A stretch of DNA of 64,000 nt, from contig NZ_FOLY01000008.1 in NCBI RefSeq assembly GCF_900112585.1, positions 1 to 64,000 of the forward strand, in the 5' to 3' direction. The position numbers and the translations under genes are program-made. The notes beneath the pieces were generated by a model, which saw only the letters and a program-made list of their open reading frames with translations, was not told the origin of the DNA and did not search any database. Positions 44,487 to 52,530 of the stretch are shown one piece after another. Source of the DNA: Kushneria avicenniae (lineage in GTDB: Bacteria; Pseudomonadota; Gammaproteobacteria; Pseudomonadales; Halomonadaceae). Numbering within the stretch: position 1 is the first letter of the stretch; every line of letters begins with the position of its first letter.

Positions 44487-46265
44487 ATGAACGAATCGAG
44501 GAAAATCCTGCTACTGGGCGTTGACGGGCTGATCCCGGAGCTCGTCGAACGCTTCTGCGCCGAGGGTGTACTGCCGAATATCCAGCGGCTGCGTGATGAA
44601 GGTGGCTCGACGCGCCTTCTGCCCTATATCTCCACCTGGGGGGATACCAACTTCGTGACGCTGCTGACCGGTCAGGCCCCCGGCACCAGCTGGGTCGGCC
44701 AGCGCCACCCACCGCACGGTACGCGTCATCTGCTCGAGCTGATGCGGGATGCCGGCAAGCGCGCCGCGCTGGTGCATTTTCCCGAAAGCCTGACGCCCGC
44801 CGATGAGCGCGATCTCTGCCTCGCGCCGTTCTGGAGCGACAAGGGGCCAGCACCGATGGAGCTGGCGCCGGCGTGTCTGCACACGACCCGCCTGGACAGC
44901 TGGCAGGTGGAGGAGCCTGACGAAGCGCTGGGCTGGCCGCCGACCGGTACGCTCGCCCATCATCAGAAGCACAACCGCTACGCCATCGAGCGTGCCGGTG
45001 AGAGTTTTGTGGCCCATATTCCCGCACATCGCGTCGCGCCGGTGACGGTCATATTGCACCCCGAGGGCGAACGTCTTCGCGTTGAAGTGGCCGGCACCGA
45101 GATGAGGCTCGGCGTCGGGGAGTGGAGCGAGTGGCTGGCGCTGGAAGACGATCACGCGCTGGAGGGCAAGCCGGCGGCTGTACGCTTCAAGCTGCTGGCG
45201 TTCGACCCTGCCACCGGTGATATCGATCTGCTGCAGTCGCAGGTCACCGCGCCGGCCGGGGGCAGCGGTCGACCGGGATTGACGCGCCGACTGATCGCGC
45301 GCCACGGTTCCTTTGTGTCCAAGTGGGCTGTCTCCGCCGATCCGAGCAGCCGTTACTTCGAGACCAGCTTCGAGGAGGGGCGCTACCAGCTCGAGTGGCT
45401 GGTCGACAGCGCCCTGACGCTGCTCAACGACGAAGGCTTCTCGCTTTTTGCCACCGTCTTTCGACTGAACGACGAAACACACCATACGAGCCTTGCCCAG
45501 TGCGATCCCGAATCGCGCTTTTATGACTGCGAACACCACGAGCGCTATCTCGACGTTATCCGCCGTTCATATCGCCTGCTCGATGAGGCGGTAGGTCGCG
45601 CGCTCGCCGGCTGCGACGACGACACCACCTTCGTGCTCGCTTCCGACCATGGCGATGTCCCCAACAGCCATCTTTGCGATATCCACAGGCGGTTGGCCGA
45701 GTTCAACCTGTGCATACTCGATGACGCAGGGCGCCCGGACCCGGGCCGGAGCCCGGCGTTTCTCAAGGACGAGCGCGGCGGGCTGGAGATTTTCGTCAAC
45801 CGCAATCTCGTACCCGAGCGCGAGATTGAGGCTGTGAAGACCCGCATCCTCAAGGCGCTGACCACCTGGTATGTCGACACTGCTGGCGGTGAACGCAACG
45901 TCGTCGCGCTGGCGGTGAAGCGTGACGACGCCGCACCGCTCGGCTACTGGGGTGAGGCGATGGGCGATGTGCTCTTCGCCTACGCCCAGGGCTTCGTCTG
46001 GGGCAGCAACGTCCGCGGCGATACCGTCGCGCCGGTGACTTCTCCCGGTGCCAACCACGGCCCTCAGGTGCCTACTGCCCGCACGGCATTCGCTTCCAAC
46101 CAGGGCATCGCTTTCTTTCATGGCGCCGGCGTGCGCCATGGCGATCGGCTCGGTATGGATGCGCTACCGCGCATGGACAGCGTCGGCGCAACGTTCGCGC
46201 GGTTGCTCAGGCTTCCCATGGATTCACTGGATGGCCAGGTACTGGAAGGATTTGTCGACGAATAG
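44487..46265 (+). CDS. Alkaline-phosphatase-superfamily hydrolase (phosphodiesterase/nucleotide pyrophosphatase type)
   Basis: A 592-residue protein without a signal peptide, hence cytoplasmic. The metal-binding Asp is at residue 13 in KILLLGVDGLIPE, the candidate Thr nucleophile is in WGDTNFVTLLTGQAPG, further ligands are in RLNDETHHTSLAQ, ASDHGDVPNSH and SPGANHGPQ. A beta-rich insert near residues 150-270 resembles those of this superfamily. Members cleave phosphate, phosphodiester, phosphonate or sulfate esters. The frame can also start at ATG 44454, which overlaps the dehydratase stop as ATGA; 44487 is preferred because the core begins directly there. It is the last gene of the TTT operon, so its substrate is probably derived from the imported acid. 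Confidence 0.85.
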   Translation: MNESRKILLLGVDGLIPELVERFCAEGVLPNIQRLRDEGGSTRLLPYISTWGDTNFVTLLTGQAPGTSWVGQRHPPHGTRHLLELMRDAGKRAALVHFPESLTPADERDLCLAPFWSDKGPAPMELAPACLHTTRLDSWQVEEPDEALGWPPTGTLAHHQKHNRYAIERAGESFVAHIPAHRVAPVTVILHPEGERLRVEVAGTEMRLGVGEWSEWLALEDDHALEGKPAAVRFKLLAFDPATGDIDLLQSQVTAPAGGSGRPGLTRRLIARHGSFVSKWAVSADPSSRYFETSFEEGRYQLEWLVDSALTLLNDEGFSLFATVFRLNDETHHTSLAQCDPESRFYDCEHHERYLDVIRRSYRLLDEAVGRALAGCDDDTTFVLASDHGDVPNSHLCDIHRRLAEFNLCILDDAGRPDPGRSPAFLKDERGGLEIFVNRNLVPEREIEAVKTRILKALTTWYVDTAGGERNVVALAVKRDDAAPLGYWGEAMGDVLFAYAQGFVWGSNVRGDTVAPVTSPGANHGPQVPTARTAFASNQGIAFFHGAGVRHGDRLGMDALPRMDSVGATFARLLRLPMDSLDGQVLEGFVDE

Positions 46266-46311
46266 ACGCTGCAACATGCAGGAGTAATGGCCCGTGTTTC
46301 GAGCGCAGTGA

Positions 46312-46338
46312 GCCCGGGGGCGACTGTCGATCCCGGGC
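46312..46338. terminator. Hairpin between convergent operons
   Basis: A perfect 7-bp inverted repeat (GCCCGGG / CCCGGGC) around a 13-base loop in the 88-bp gap between the convergent phosphohydrolase and bioA genes. Possible shared terminator; no T tract. Confidence 0.45.
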
Positions 46339-46353
46339 ATGGTGTCGGAAAGG

Positions 46354-47703
46354 CTACTGTCCGGTGGCCACTTCCAGCCCTTCGCGGGTGACCTCGCCGA
46401 GAAAGTCGATCTCTTCCGGTGTGATCACATAGGGCGGCATCCAGTAGATGACATTGCCCAGCGGGCGCAGCATGGCGCCGCGAGACATGGCGTGCTGAAA
46501 GACCTTGAGCCCGCGGCGCTCGCGAAAGTCGTAGGGCTCGAGCGTCGCCTTGTCCTTCACCATTTCGATGGCGACCACCATGCCGGTCTGGCGCACATCG
46601 CCCACATGCGGATGGTCGCGCAGCGGCGCGGTGACCTGTTCGATGCGCGCCGCCCTCTCCCGATTGGCCGCGATCACGTCGTCCTCTTCCAGAATATCGA
46701 GCGTGGCCAGGGCGGCGGCGCAGGCCAGCGGATTGCCGGTGTAACTGTGTGAATGGAGAAACGCTCTAAGCGTTGAATAGTCGTCATAGAAGGCGGCGTA
46801 GATATCATCGGTGGTCATCACCACCGACAGGGGCAGATAACCGCCGGTAATTGCCTTGGACAGGCACAGATAGTCCGGGCGCACGCCGGCCTGCTCGCAG
46901 GCGAACATCGTGCCGGTGCGCCCGAAGCCGACCGCGATCTCATCGAAAATCAGCTGGACGTTGTGACGGTCGCAGGCCTCGCGCAGCCAGCTCAGATACT
47001 CCGGCGGATACATGCGCATGCCGCCGGCACACTGGATCAGCGGCTCGACGATGACGGCGGCCAGCTCATCGCCATGACGCTCGAGCGCCGCTTCCATGTG
47101 GGCAAAGGCGGCGCGGGCCTGGTCGATCCATTGATCGCGCGGCAGGCCGAATCCGTCCGGTGCCGGCACCTTGATGACATCCAGCAGCAGCGAGCGGTAG
47201 GTGTCGGTAAAGATGGCGACATCGCCCACCGACAGCGCGCCCAGCGTTTCGCCGTGATAGCCGTTGGTGATGGTCAGAAAGCGTCGCTTTTCCGGGCGGC
47301 CGCGGTTGTGCCAGTAGTGGTAGCTCATCTTGAGCGCGATCTCGATCGCCGAGGAGCCGTTGTCGGCATAGAAGCAGTGCCCCAGCCCGGCGGGGGCCAG
47401 CCGACCCAGTCGCTCGGAGAGCTCGATCACCGGCTGATGGGTAAAACCGGACAAAATGACGTGTTCGAGCGTGTCCAGCTGGGTCTTGATCCGATCATTG
47501 ATGCGCTCGTTGGCGTGGCCGAGGATATTGACCCACCAGGAGCTGATGGCATCCAGACAGCGCTTGCCTTCGAAGTCCTCGAGCCATACCCCCTTGCCCG
47601 AACGGATGGGGGTCACCGGCAGGGTTTCATGGTCCTTCATCTGCGTGCAGGGATGCCAGAGACTGGCCAGATCGCGCTGCATCCATGTGGCGTTATCGTT
47701 CAT
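46354..47703 (-). CDS. bioA: Adenosylmethionine-8-amino-7-oxononanoate aminotransferase
   Basis: A 449-residue PLP enzyme that makes 7,8-diaminopelargonate using S-adenosylmethionine as amino donor. Motifs are LASLWHPCTQMKDH at the N-terminus, GHCFYADNGSSAIEIALKMS, TITNGYHGETLGALSVG, LIFDEIAVGFGRTGTMFA with the PLP-binding Asp, and the Schiff-base lysine in YLCLSKAITGGYLPLS. The ATG at 47703 overlaps the end of bioD by 11 bases. It is the last gene of the leftward biotin operon; bioA at the end instead of divergent from bioB differs from E. coli. Confidence 0.96.
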   Translation of the reverse strand: MNDNATWMQRDLASLWHPCTQMKDHETLPVTPIRSGKGVWLEDFEGKRCLDAISSWWVNILGHANERINDRIKTQLDTLEHVILSGFTHQPVIELSERLGRLAPAGLGHCFYADNGSSAIEIALKMSYHYWHNRGRPEKRRFLTITNGYHGETLGALSVGDVAIFTDTYRSLLLDVIKVPAPDGFGLPRDQWIDQARAAFAHMEAALERHGDELAAVIVEPLIQCAGGMRMYPPEYLSWLREACDRHNVQLIFDEIAVGFGRTGTMFACEQAGVRPDYLCLSKAITGGYLPLSVVMTTDDIYAAFYDDYSTLRAFLHSHSYTGNPLACAAALATLDILEEDDVIAANRERAARIEQVTAPLRDHPHVGDVRQTGMVVAIEMVKDKATLEPYDFRERRGLKVFQHAMSRGAMLRPLGNVIYWMPPYVITPEEIDFLGEVTREGLEVATGQ

Positions 47704-48403
47704 GAGGCTCCAGTAGGGGGTCGAGATCAAGACAGTGGCCGACCCGTTCCGGGGTCGGGTCGGCCAGATGAGACACGCTTCCCAGACAGGGAATGCCGGC
47801 GCGCTGGCTCAGCCAGTGATCGAGCGTGGCCAGATTGGCCGTCAGTCGGGAAGTCCGGTCGTCGACGACGTTGGCCACCCAGCCGGCCACACGCAGACCG
47901 TCACGCTCGATGGCCTCCAGGGTCAGGCGGGCGTGATTGATGGCGCCCAGGCGTACGCCCACCACCAGAATCACCGGCAGGTCCAGTGCCACGGCCAGAT
48001 CGGAGAGCGAGGCCGTCTCGTTGATGGGCACGCGCCAGCCGCCGGCCCCCTCGATCAGGGTCAGGTCGGCCTGCTGCTTCAGCAGGGTCTGCATGGGGGC
48101 GAGCAGCCCGGCCAGCGACAGCTCGGTTCCGGCTTCGAGTGCGGCGATATGAGGCGCGATGGCTGGTTCGAACGCCAGCGGATTGACCGTGTCGTAGCTC
48201 AGGGCCGGCGCACACTGCGCCTGTAGTGCCAGGGCATCGTCATTGCGCAGCCCGTCCGGCGTCAGCACGCTGCCAGAGGCCACCGGCTTGCCCGCGGCGG
48301 TGGTCAGCCCCCGACGGCGGGCCAGGTGCAGCAGGCTCGAGGCGATCAGGGTCTTGCCGGCATCGGTGTCGGTACCGGTCACGAAAAAGGCGTTGGGGGT
48401 CAT
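47693..48403 (-). CDS. bioD: ATP-dependent dethiobiotin synthetase
   Basis: A 236-residue enzyme that closes the ureido ring of dethiobiotin with CO2 and ATP. The P-loop is FVTGTDTDAGKTLIA (residues 7-21), and the second motif is IEGAGGWRVPIN near residues 115-126. Further family motifs are AAGKPVASG and AGWVANVVDD. The start lies 17 bp after bioC; its end overlaps bioA. Confidence 0.95.
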   Translation of the reverse strand: MTPNAFFVTGTDTDAGKTLIASSLLHLARRRGLTTAAGKPVASGSVLTPDGLRNDDALALQAQCAPALSYDTVNPLAFEPAIAPHIAALEAGTELSLAGLLAPMQTLLKQQADLTLIEGAGGWRVPINETASLSDLAVALDLPVILVVGVRLGAINHARLTLEAIERDGLRVAGWVANVVDDRTSRLTANLATLDHWLSQRAGIPCLGSVSHLADPTPERVGHCLDLDPLLEPHER

Positions 48404-48420
48404 GTCGGGGTATCAGCAGG

Positions 48421-49248
48421 TCATGGAACAGGGGCAGCGGGCTTGCGTGTCACGATAAAGGCCACCCGGTAGGTCGTGGGCAGCCCGTTCGGGGTTCGAA
48501 AGCGCTCCAGTGATCGGGTCAGGCACGCCCAGCGCTGACGGCTCATCAGGCCCCGGCAGGACGGCCGTTCCAGCGTGGCCGCGCCCACGGCCTTCAGGGC
48601 CTGCAGGCTCTCGGCGGCGCTGTCATGAAAGGCCAGATGATCGGCGCAGCTCAGGTGATGGCCCGTCAGCGGGCTGGCGTGCAGATGATTCACAAGCGCC
48701 GGGGGCGTCAGGAAGGTGTTGACCCGCGGGGCTTCATCCAGTGTGGCAAAGGCGTGTTTCAGCTCGCCCAGCGTGCCATCGAGCAGGGTGGTAAAGGCCA
48801 GCCACCCCCCGGGGCGCAGCGCGCGCGCGGCTTCCTGCAGAAATCCTGCCGGCGAAGCACACCACTGAATGGCCAGACTGGACACCACCATATCCAGGCT
48901 GTGATCGGCAAAGGGCATCTGCTCGGCCTCGCCGGACTGCCAGGTCAGTCGGTCATGGCCACGCCGGCGGGTAGCCTCCTGCAGCATGCCGGGCGCCGGA
49001 TCTATCCCAGTGATTCGGGCATTGGGATAGCGTGCACGCAACCCCGCGGTGACATGGCCGGTACCGCAGCCGATATCCGCCAGCCGGGTCAGGGCCCGAT
49101 TGGGAAGGGCACTGTCGAGCGGGAGCGCGCCGAGCAGGGCATCGGCCACCTCGCGCTGGAGGCCGGCATGGGTGTCGTAATGGCGGGCGGCCCTTGAAAA
49201 ATTCTCCGCAATGCGGTGTTTCAGGGCCGGTGCCACGTCAGCGTTCAT
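48421..49248 (-). CDS. bioC: Malonyl-ACP O-methyltransferase
   Basis: A 275-residue SAM-dependent methyltransferase that methylates malonyl-ACP to start pimelate synthesis on the fatty acid pathway. Motif I is LADIGCGTGHVTAGL (near residues 52-66), preceded by the BioC hallmark FSRAARHYDTHAGLQREVA. Later motifs are DMVVSSLAIQWC and ALRPGGWLAFTTLLDGTLGEL. The ATG at 49248 has GGAG upstream and overlaps the bioH stop by 11 bases; the longer frame runs antisense-like through bioH and is not coding. Confidence 0.94.
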   Translation of the reverse strand: MNADVAPALKHRIAENFSRAARHYDTHAGLQREVADALLGALPLDSALPNRALTRLADIGCGTGHVTAGLRARYPNARITGIDPAPGMLQEATRRRGHDRLTWQSGEAEQMPFADHSLDMVVSSLAIQWCASPAGFLQEAARALRPGGWLAFTTLLDGTLGELKHAFATLDEAPRVNTFLTPPALVNHLHASPLTGHHLSCADHLAFHDSAAESLQALKAVGAATLERPSCRGLMSRQRWACLTRSLERFRTPNGLPTTYRVAFIVTRKPAAPVP

Positions 49249-49999
49249 CCGCCTGGTCTCCATCATGTCGCCGGATAAAGGCTGCCATGATGTCGGCGCA
49301 GCGCTCGGGATGTTCCAGCGGAAAGGCATGGCCGGTATCCGCCATCGTGTGGGTCTCGCTACCGGCAGACAAGAGTTCGGCAACCGCGGCACAGGCACTG
49401 GCTGGCACCATCGCATCGTATTCAGCAAACAGATGCAGCCCGGGGTTCCGGTGTTGGGGCAACAGCGTCCGCAGGTCCATCTGTTGAAGCATCGACAGTC
49501 CGGCCAGGGCATGTTCAAGGTTCAAGGGGAGCGAGTGTTGTTCGATATGACGTGCCATGTGACCGGTGTTGGCACTCCCCCGGGCGGCCAGCGCGGCAAA
49601 GCGGGAAAAGGTCGCTTCCGGTGATTTTGACCACCGGTTTCGAAAGGCCACCAAGGTGGCGATCGGCAGGGCGCAGCCCCAGTCATCGCGGGTGATGAAG
49701 CTGGCATTGCTGCCCAGGGTGATCACGCCGGGACAGCGCTTGCCGCGCCGCGCTGACAGCGCCATGGCCAGCATGCCGCCCAGTGACCAGCCGGCCAGCC
49801 AGGCGTGATCGGGCAGCTGGCTGTCGAGTTCATCGAGCCAGGTCTCCGGGTGGTCGTCTTCCAGCAACGGCAGGGGGATCGTGCTGATTGTCCAGCCCGG
49901 CAGCTGCGCTTCCAGTGCTGACGCCAGCGGCGCCATGGCCGAGGGTGCGATGGCCCAGCCCGGCAGCAGTATCAGGGTCGGCGAAGGTGTAATGCTCAT
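49238..49999 (-). CDS. bioH: Pimeloyl-ACP methyl ester esterase
   Basis: A 253-residue alpha/beta hydrolase that removes the methyl group from pimeloyl-ACP methyl ester. The nucleophile elbow is LAGWSLGGMLAM (Ser near residue 71 in GWSLGG), the BioH motif. The C-terminal His is in ADTGHAFPLEHPE. Start ATG at 49999 overlaps the bioF stop by three bases. A BioH inside the bio operon, next to bioC, is the Pseudomonas-type arrangement; E. coli keeps bioH apart. Confidence 0.93.
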   Translation of the reverse strand: MSITPSPTLILLPGWAIAPSAMAPLASALEAQLPGWTISTIPLPLLEDDHPETWLDELDSQLPDHAWLAGWSLGGMLAMALSARRGKRCPGVITLGSNASFITRDDWGCALPIATLVAFRNRWSKSPEATFSRFAALAARGSANTGHMARHIEQHSLPLNLEHALAGLSMLQQMDLRTLLPQHRNPGLHLFAEYDAMVPASACAAVAELLSAGSETHTMADTGHAFPLEHPERCADIMAAFIRRHDGDQADER

Positions 50000-51180
50000 G
50001 GGGTCAGTGCTCGGCAGCCGTGTTCAAGAGCTGACAATAGCTGATCCAGGTCCGTCTCGGTATGCGCCGCCGAGAGGGTAACGCGCAGTCGGGAGGTGCC
50101 GGGCGGCACTGTGGGCGGCCGGATGGCGGTGCACAGAACGCCTTCGTCGCGCAGACGCGCCGACAGCGCCATTGCTTTGTGCTCGTCGCCGATCAGCAGC
50201 GGCTGAATGGGTGTTTCGGAGGGCATCAGCGTGATACCGGGCAACGCCAGCGTGCTCAGCTCGCGTCGAAAGCGCCGGATCAGATGGTGCAGGTGGGCAC
50301 GCCGCTCGGGCTCGGTCTGCACGATATCCAGCGACGCCAGCGTGGCCGCAGTCAGCGCCGGCGAGAGACTGGTGGTGTAGATGAACGGCCGCGCAAACTG
50401 GATCAGGGTCTCGATCAGGGTGTGGCTGCCGGCCACAAAGGCGCCCTGGGTGCCGAGCGCCTTGCCCAGCGTGCCGACCAGAATGGGCACCTCGGCGGGG
50501 GCCACGTTCTGTGCCTCCAGCGTGCCGGCGCCGTGGGTACCGAGCACCCCAAGGCCGTGGGCATCATCGATCATCAGCGGCACCTCATGGCGACGGGCCA
50601 GCGCGGCCAGCGCGTCAACATCGGCGCAGTCGCCATCCATGCTGAAGACCCCATCGCTGACCAGCAGGCGATCCGATGCCGGCGCCAGCCTTGCCAGTAT
50701 CTGCTCTGCGGATGAGAAGCTGGCGTGATCGAAGCGGTGAAGCCGGGCACCTGACAGGCGGGTGCCATCCAGCAGCGAGGCGTGATTGAGCCGGTCATGA
50801 ATGACATGGCCGCTGCGCGGCATCAGCGCCGAGATCACGCCCAGATTGGCCTTGTAGCCGCTGGAAAACAGAAGGGCGCGTTCATGGCCGGTCCACTGCG
50901 CCAGGCGCGCCTCAAGCCGGTCGTGAATCTGCTGATGACCGTTGACCAGATGCGAGGCGCCGCCGCCGGTGCCATAACGGCGCGCGCCTTCGCACATGGC
51001 CTCGACCACGCGCGGGTGCGTGGCAAGCCCCAGATAATCGTTGCTGCAGAAGGTCAGCATGGCCCGGCCGTCGATCCGGGTATGCACGCCGGCATCACTC
51101 TGGCTGCGGCGCTGCCGATAATGGCCGGTTGACCTCTGTTGTTCCAGCTGATGGCTCAGCGCGCGTTCGAAGGTGTTCAT
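49996..51180 (-). CDS. bioF: 8-amino-7-oxononanoate synthase
   Basis: A 394-residue PLP enzyme that condenses pimeloyl-ACP and L-alanine. Motifs are TFCSNDYLGLATHPRV, GTGGGASHLVNGHQQIHDRLE, FSSGYKANLGVISAL, LMIDDAHGLGVLGTHGAGTL and the lysine-containing LVGTLGKALGTQGAFVAGS. The start at 51180 is preferred over 51213 because CAGG precedes it and the family N-terminus fits; it lies 16 bp after bioB. Confidence 0.96.
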   Translation of the reverse strand: MNTFERALSHQLEQQRSTGHYRQRRSQSDAGVHTRIDGRAMLTFCSNDYLGLATHPRVVEAMCEGARRYGTGGGASHLVNGHQQIHDRLEARLAQWTGHERALLFSSGYKANLGVISALMPRSGHVIHDRLNHASLLDGTRLSGARLHRFDHASFSSAEQILARLAPASDRLLVSDGVFSMDGDCADVDALAALARRHEVPLMIDDAHGLGVLGTHGAGTLEAQNVAPAEVPILVGTLGKALGTQGAFVAGSHTLIETLIQFARPFIYTTSLSPALTAATLASLDIVQTEPERRAHLHHLIRRFRRELSTLALPGITLMPSETPIQPLLIGDEHKAMALSARLRDEGVLCTAIRPPTVPPGTSRLRVTLSAAHTETDLDQLLSALEHGCRALTP

Positions 51181-51196
51181 CTCCGATGCCTGCCGC

Positions 51197-52270
51197 TCAA
51201 TGGGCCGCGGCATCGGTGGTCATGGCCCTGACACGCGCCTGGTAAAGCTGCTGGTCCAGCACTGCCTCATGGGTGGCGTCATCGACATCGCGTCGATGCT
51301 CCGGATAGAGCCCCAGCCGTTCGAACAGCCGTTTGTCGTGGGCGGCCTGCGGGTTCTGAGCGGTCAGCAGCCGCTCGCCATAAAAGATCGAATTGGCACC
51401 GGCAAAAAAGGCCATCGCCTGGGTCTCATCACTCATCAGCTCCCGGCCGGCAGCCATGCGGACATGGGAGGTGGGCATCAGGATGCGTGCGGTGGCAATC
51501 GTACGAATGAAATCGATCGGATCCAGGTCCTCGACGTGCTCGAGCGGGGTGCCCTGAATGCGAATCAGCATGTTGATCGGCACGCTCTCGGGGTGCGTGG
51601 GCAGATTGGCCAGCTGCTGCAACAGCCCGGCGCGATCATTGATGCTCTCACCCATGCCCAGAATGCCGCCGGAGCAGATTTTCATGCCCGCCTGACGCAC
51701 ATGATCCAGGGTCTCCAGCCGATCGGCATAGGTGCGGGTGGTGATGATCTCGCCGTAGTACTCCGGTGAGGTGTCCAGGTTGTGGTTGTAGTAATCAAGG
51801 CCGGCCGTTTTCAGCGCATCGGCCTGATCCTGGTTGAGCATCCCCAGCGTCATGCAGGTTTCCAGTCCCATGGCACGCACGCCGCGCACCATCTCCAGCA
51901 CGTAAGGCATGTCCTTCGCCCGCGGGTTCTTCCAGGCCGCCCCCATGCAGAAACGACTGGCCCCCACCTCCTTCGCCCGGCGCGCCTCTTCCAGCACGGC
52001 ATCAACCTGCATCAGCTTTTCACGCTCGAGCCCGGTGTTGTAGTGCCCGGACTGCGGGCAGTACTTGCAGTCCTCCGGGCAGGCGCCGGTCTTGATCGAC
52101 AACAGCGTCGAGACCTGCACCGCATTGGGATCAAAGTGTTGACGGTGAACGCTCTGCGCCCGGAACAGCAGATCGTTGAACGGCATGGTCAAAAGCGCCT
52201 CGATCTCGCTTCGGTGCCAGTCGTGACGCAGGGAATCGGAGGATGAAAGGCCGCTTTCGGGAGCATGCAT
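51197..52270 (-). CDS. bioB: Biotin synthase
   Basis: A 357-residue radical SAM enzyme that inserts sulfur into dethiobiotin. The radical SAM cysteines are in [17 protein letters not shown] (residues about 60-76). Other motifs are [33 protein letters not shown] split by the Asn-His-Asn of the [2Fe-2S]-site family, and [17 protein letters not shown]. The ATG at 52270 is chosen from two close candidates. It leads the operon bioBFHCDA, with a BirA operator just upstream. Confidence 0.96.
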   Translation of the reverse strand: MHAPESGLSSSDSLRHDWHRSEIEALLTMPFNDLLFRAQSVHRQHFDPNAVQVSTLLSIKTGACPEDCKYCPQSGHYNTGLEREKLMQVDAVLEEARRAKEVGASRFCMGAAWKNPRAKDMPYVLEMVRGVRAMGLETCMTLGMLNQDQADALKTAGLDYYNHNLDTSPEYYGEIITTRTYADRLETLDHVRQAGMKICSGGILGMGESINDRAGLLQQLANLPTHPESVPINMLIRIQGTPLEHVEDLDPIDFIRTIATARILMPTSHVRMAAGRELMSDETQAMAFFAGANSIFYGERLLTAQNPQAAHDKRLFERLGLYPEHRRDVDDATHEAVLDQQLYQARVRAMTTDAAAH

Positions 52271-52324
52271 GGCGCCGTTAACCTTTTGGTCTCGAAAAGA
52301 TAACGGCAACTTTGCCAGTGTCTC

Positions 52325-52356
52325 TGGTCAACTTCAAATTTTTGGCAGGTTAACAA
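52325..52356 (-). promoter_or_regulatory. BirA operator (biotin box) of the bio operon
   Basis: On the minus strand TTGTTAACC, a 14-base spacer and AGTTGACCA form an inverted pair close to the BirA consensus (TTGTAAACC, 14-16 bases, GGTTTACAA). It lies 55 bases upstream of bioB. Biotinoyl-AMP-loaded BirA would repress the operon when biotin is plentiful. This implies that the genome's BirA has an N-terminal DNA-binding domain. Confidence 0.78.
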
Positions 52357-52418
52357 TGGGGCGCGCTGTGGCGATGTCATGTCGATAACAGGGCGGAATA
52401 TGAGGGTTTCTTTTCTGA

Positions 52419-52437
52419 AAATGAGAATCAGTATTAT
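52419..52437 (+). promoter_or_regulatory. Probable Fur box upstream of the FhuE-like receptor gene
   Basis: AATGAGAATCAGTATTATT matches the Fur consensus core (ATGAGAATCA) and lies about 95 bases before the receptor ATG, in the intergenic region shared with bioB. Confidence 0.75.
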
Positions 52438-52500
52438 TGGCGTTGACTTTGAGACAGCGGGCTCATCAAAATTCGGGGGGCGAACACAACACTGATAACA

Positions 52501-52517
52501 GGCGTGCTCAGCACGCC
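52501..52517 (+). promoter_or_regulatory. 5' UTR hairpin just before the FhuE-like receptor ribosome binding site
   Basis: A perfect 7-bp inverted repeat (GGCGTGC / GCACGCC) with a TCA loop, framed by ATAACA (52495-52500) upstream and AACAAGGGA (52518-52526) downstream, 13 bases before the ATG. The layout repeats that before the receptor at 36598. Confidence 0.5.
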
Positions 52518-52530
52518 AACAAGGGACAAC

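Noticed and set aside
49249-49518. Upstream extension of the bioC frame
   Set aside because: It runs inside bioH in another frame, lacks family similarity, and is rich in Cys, Pro and Arg.
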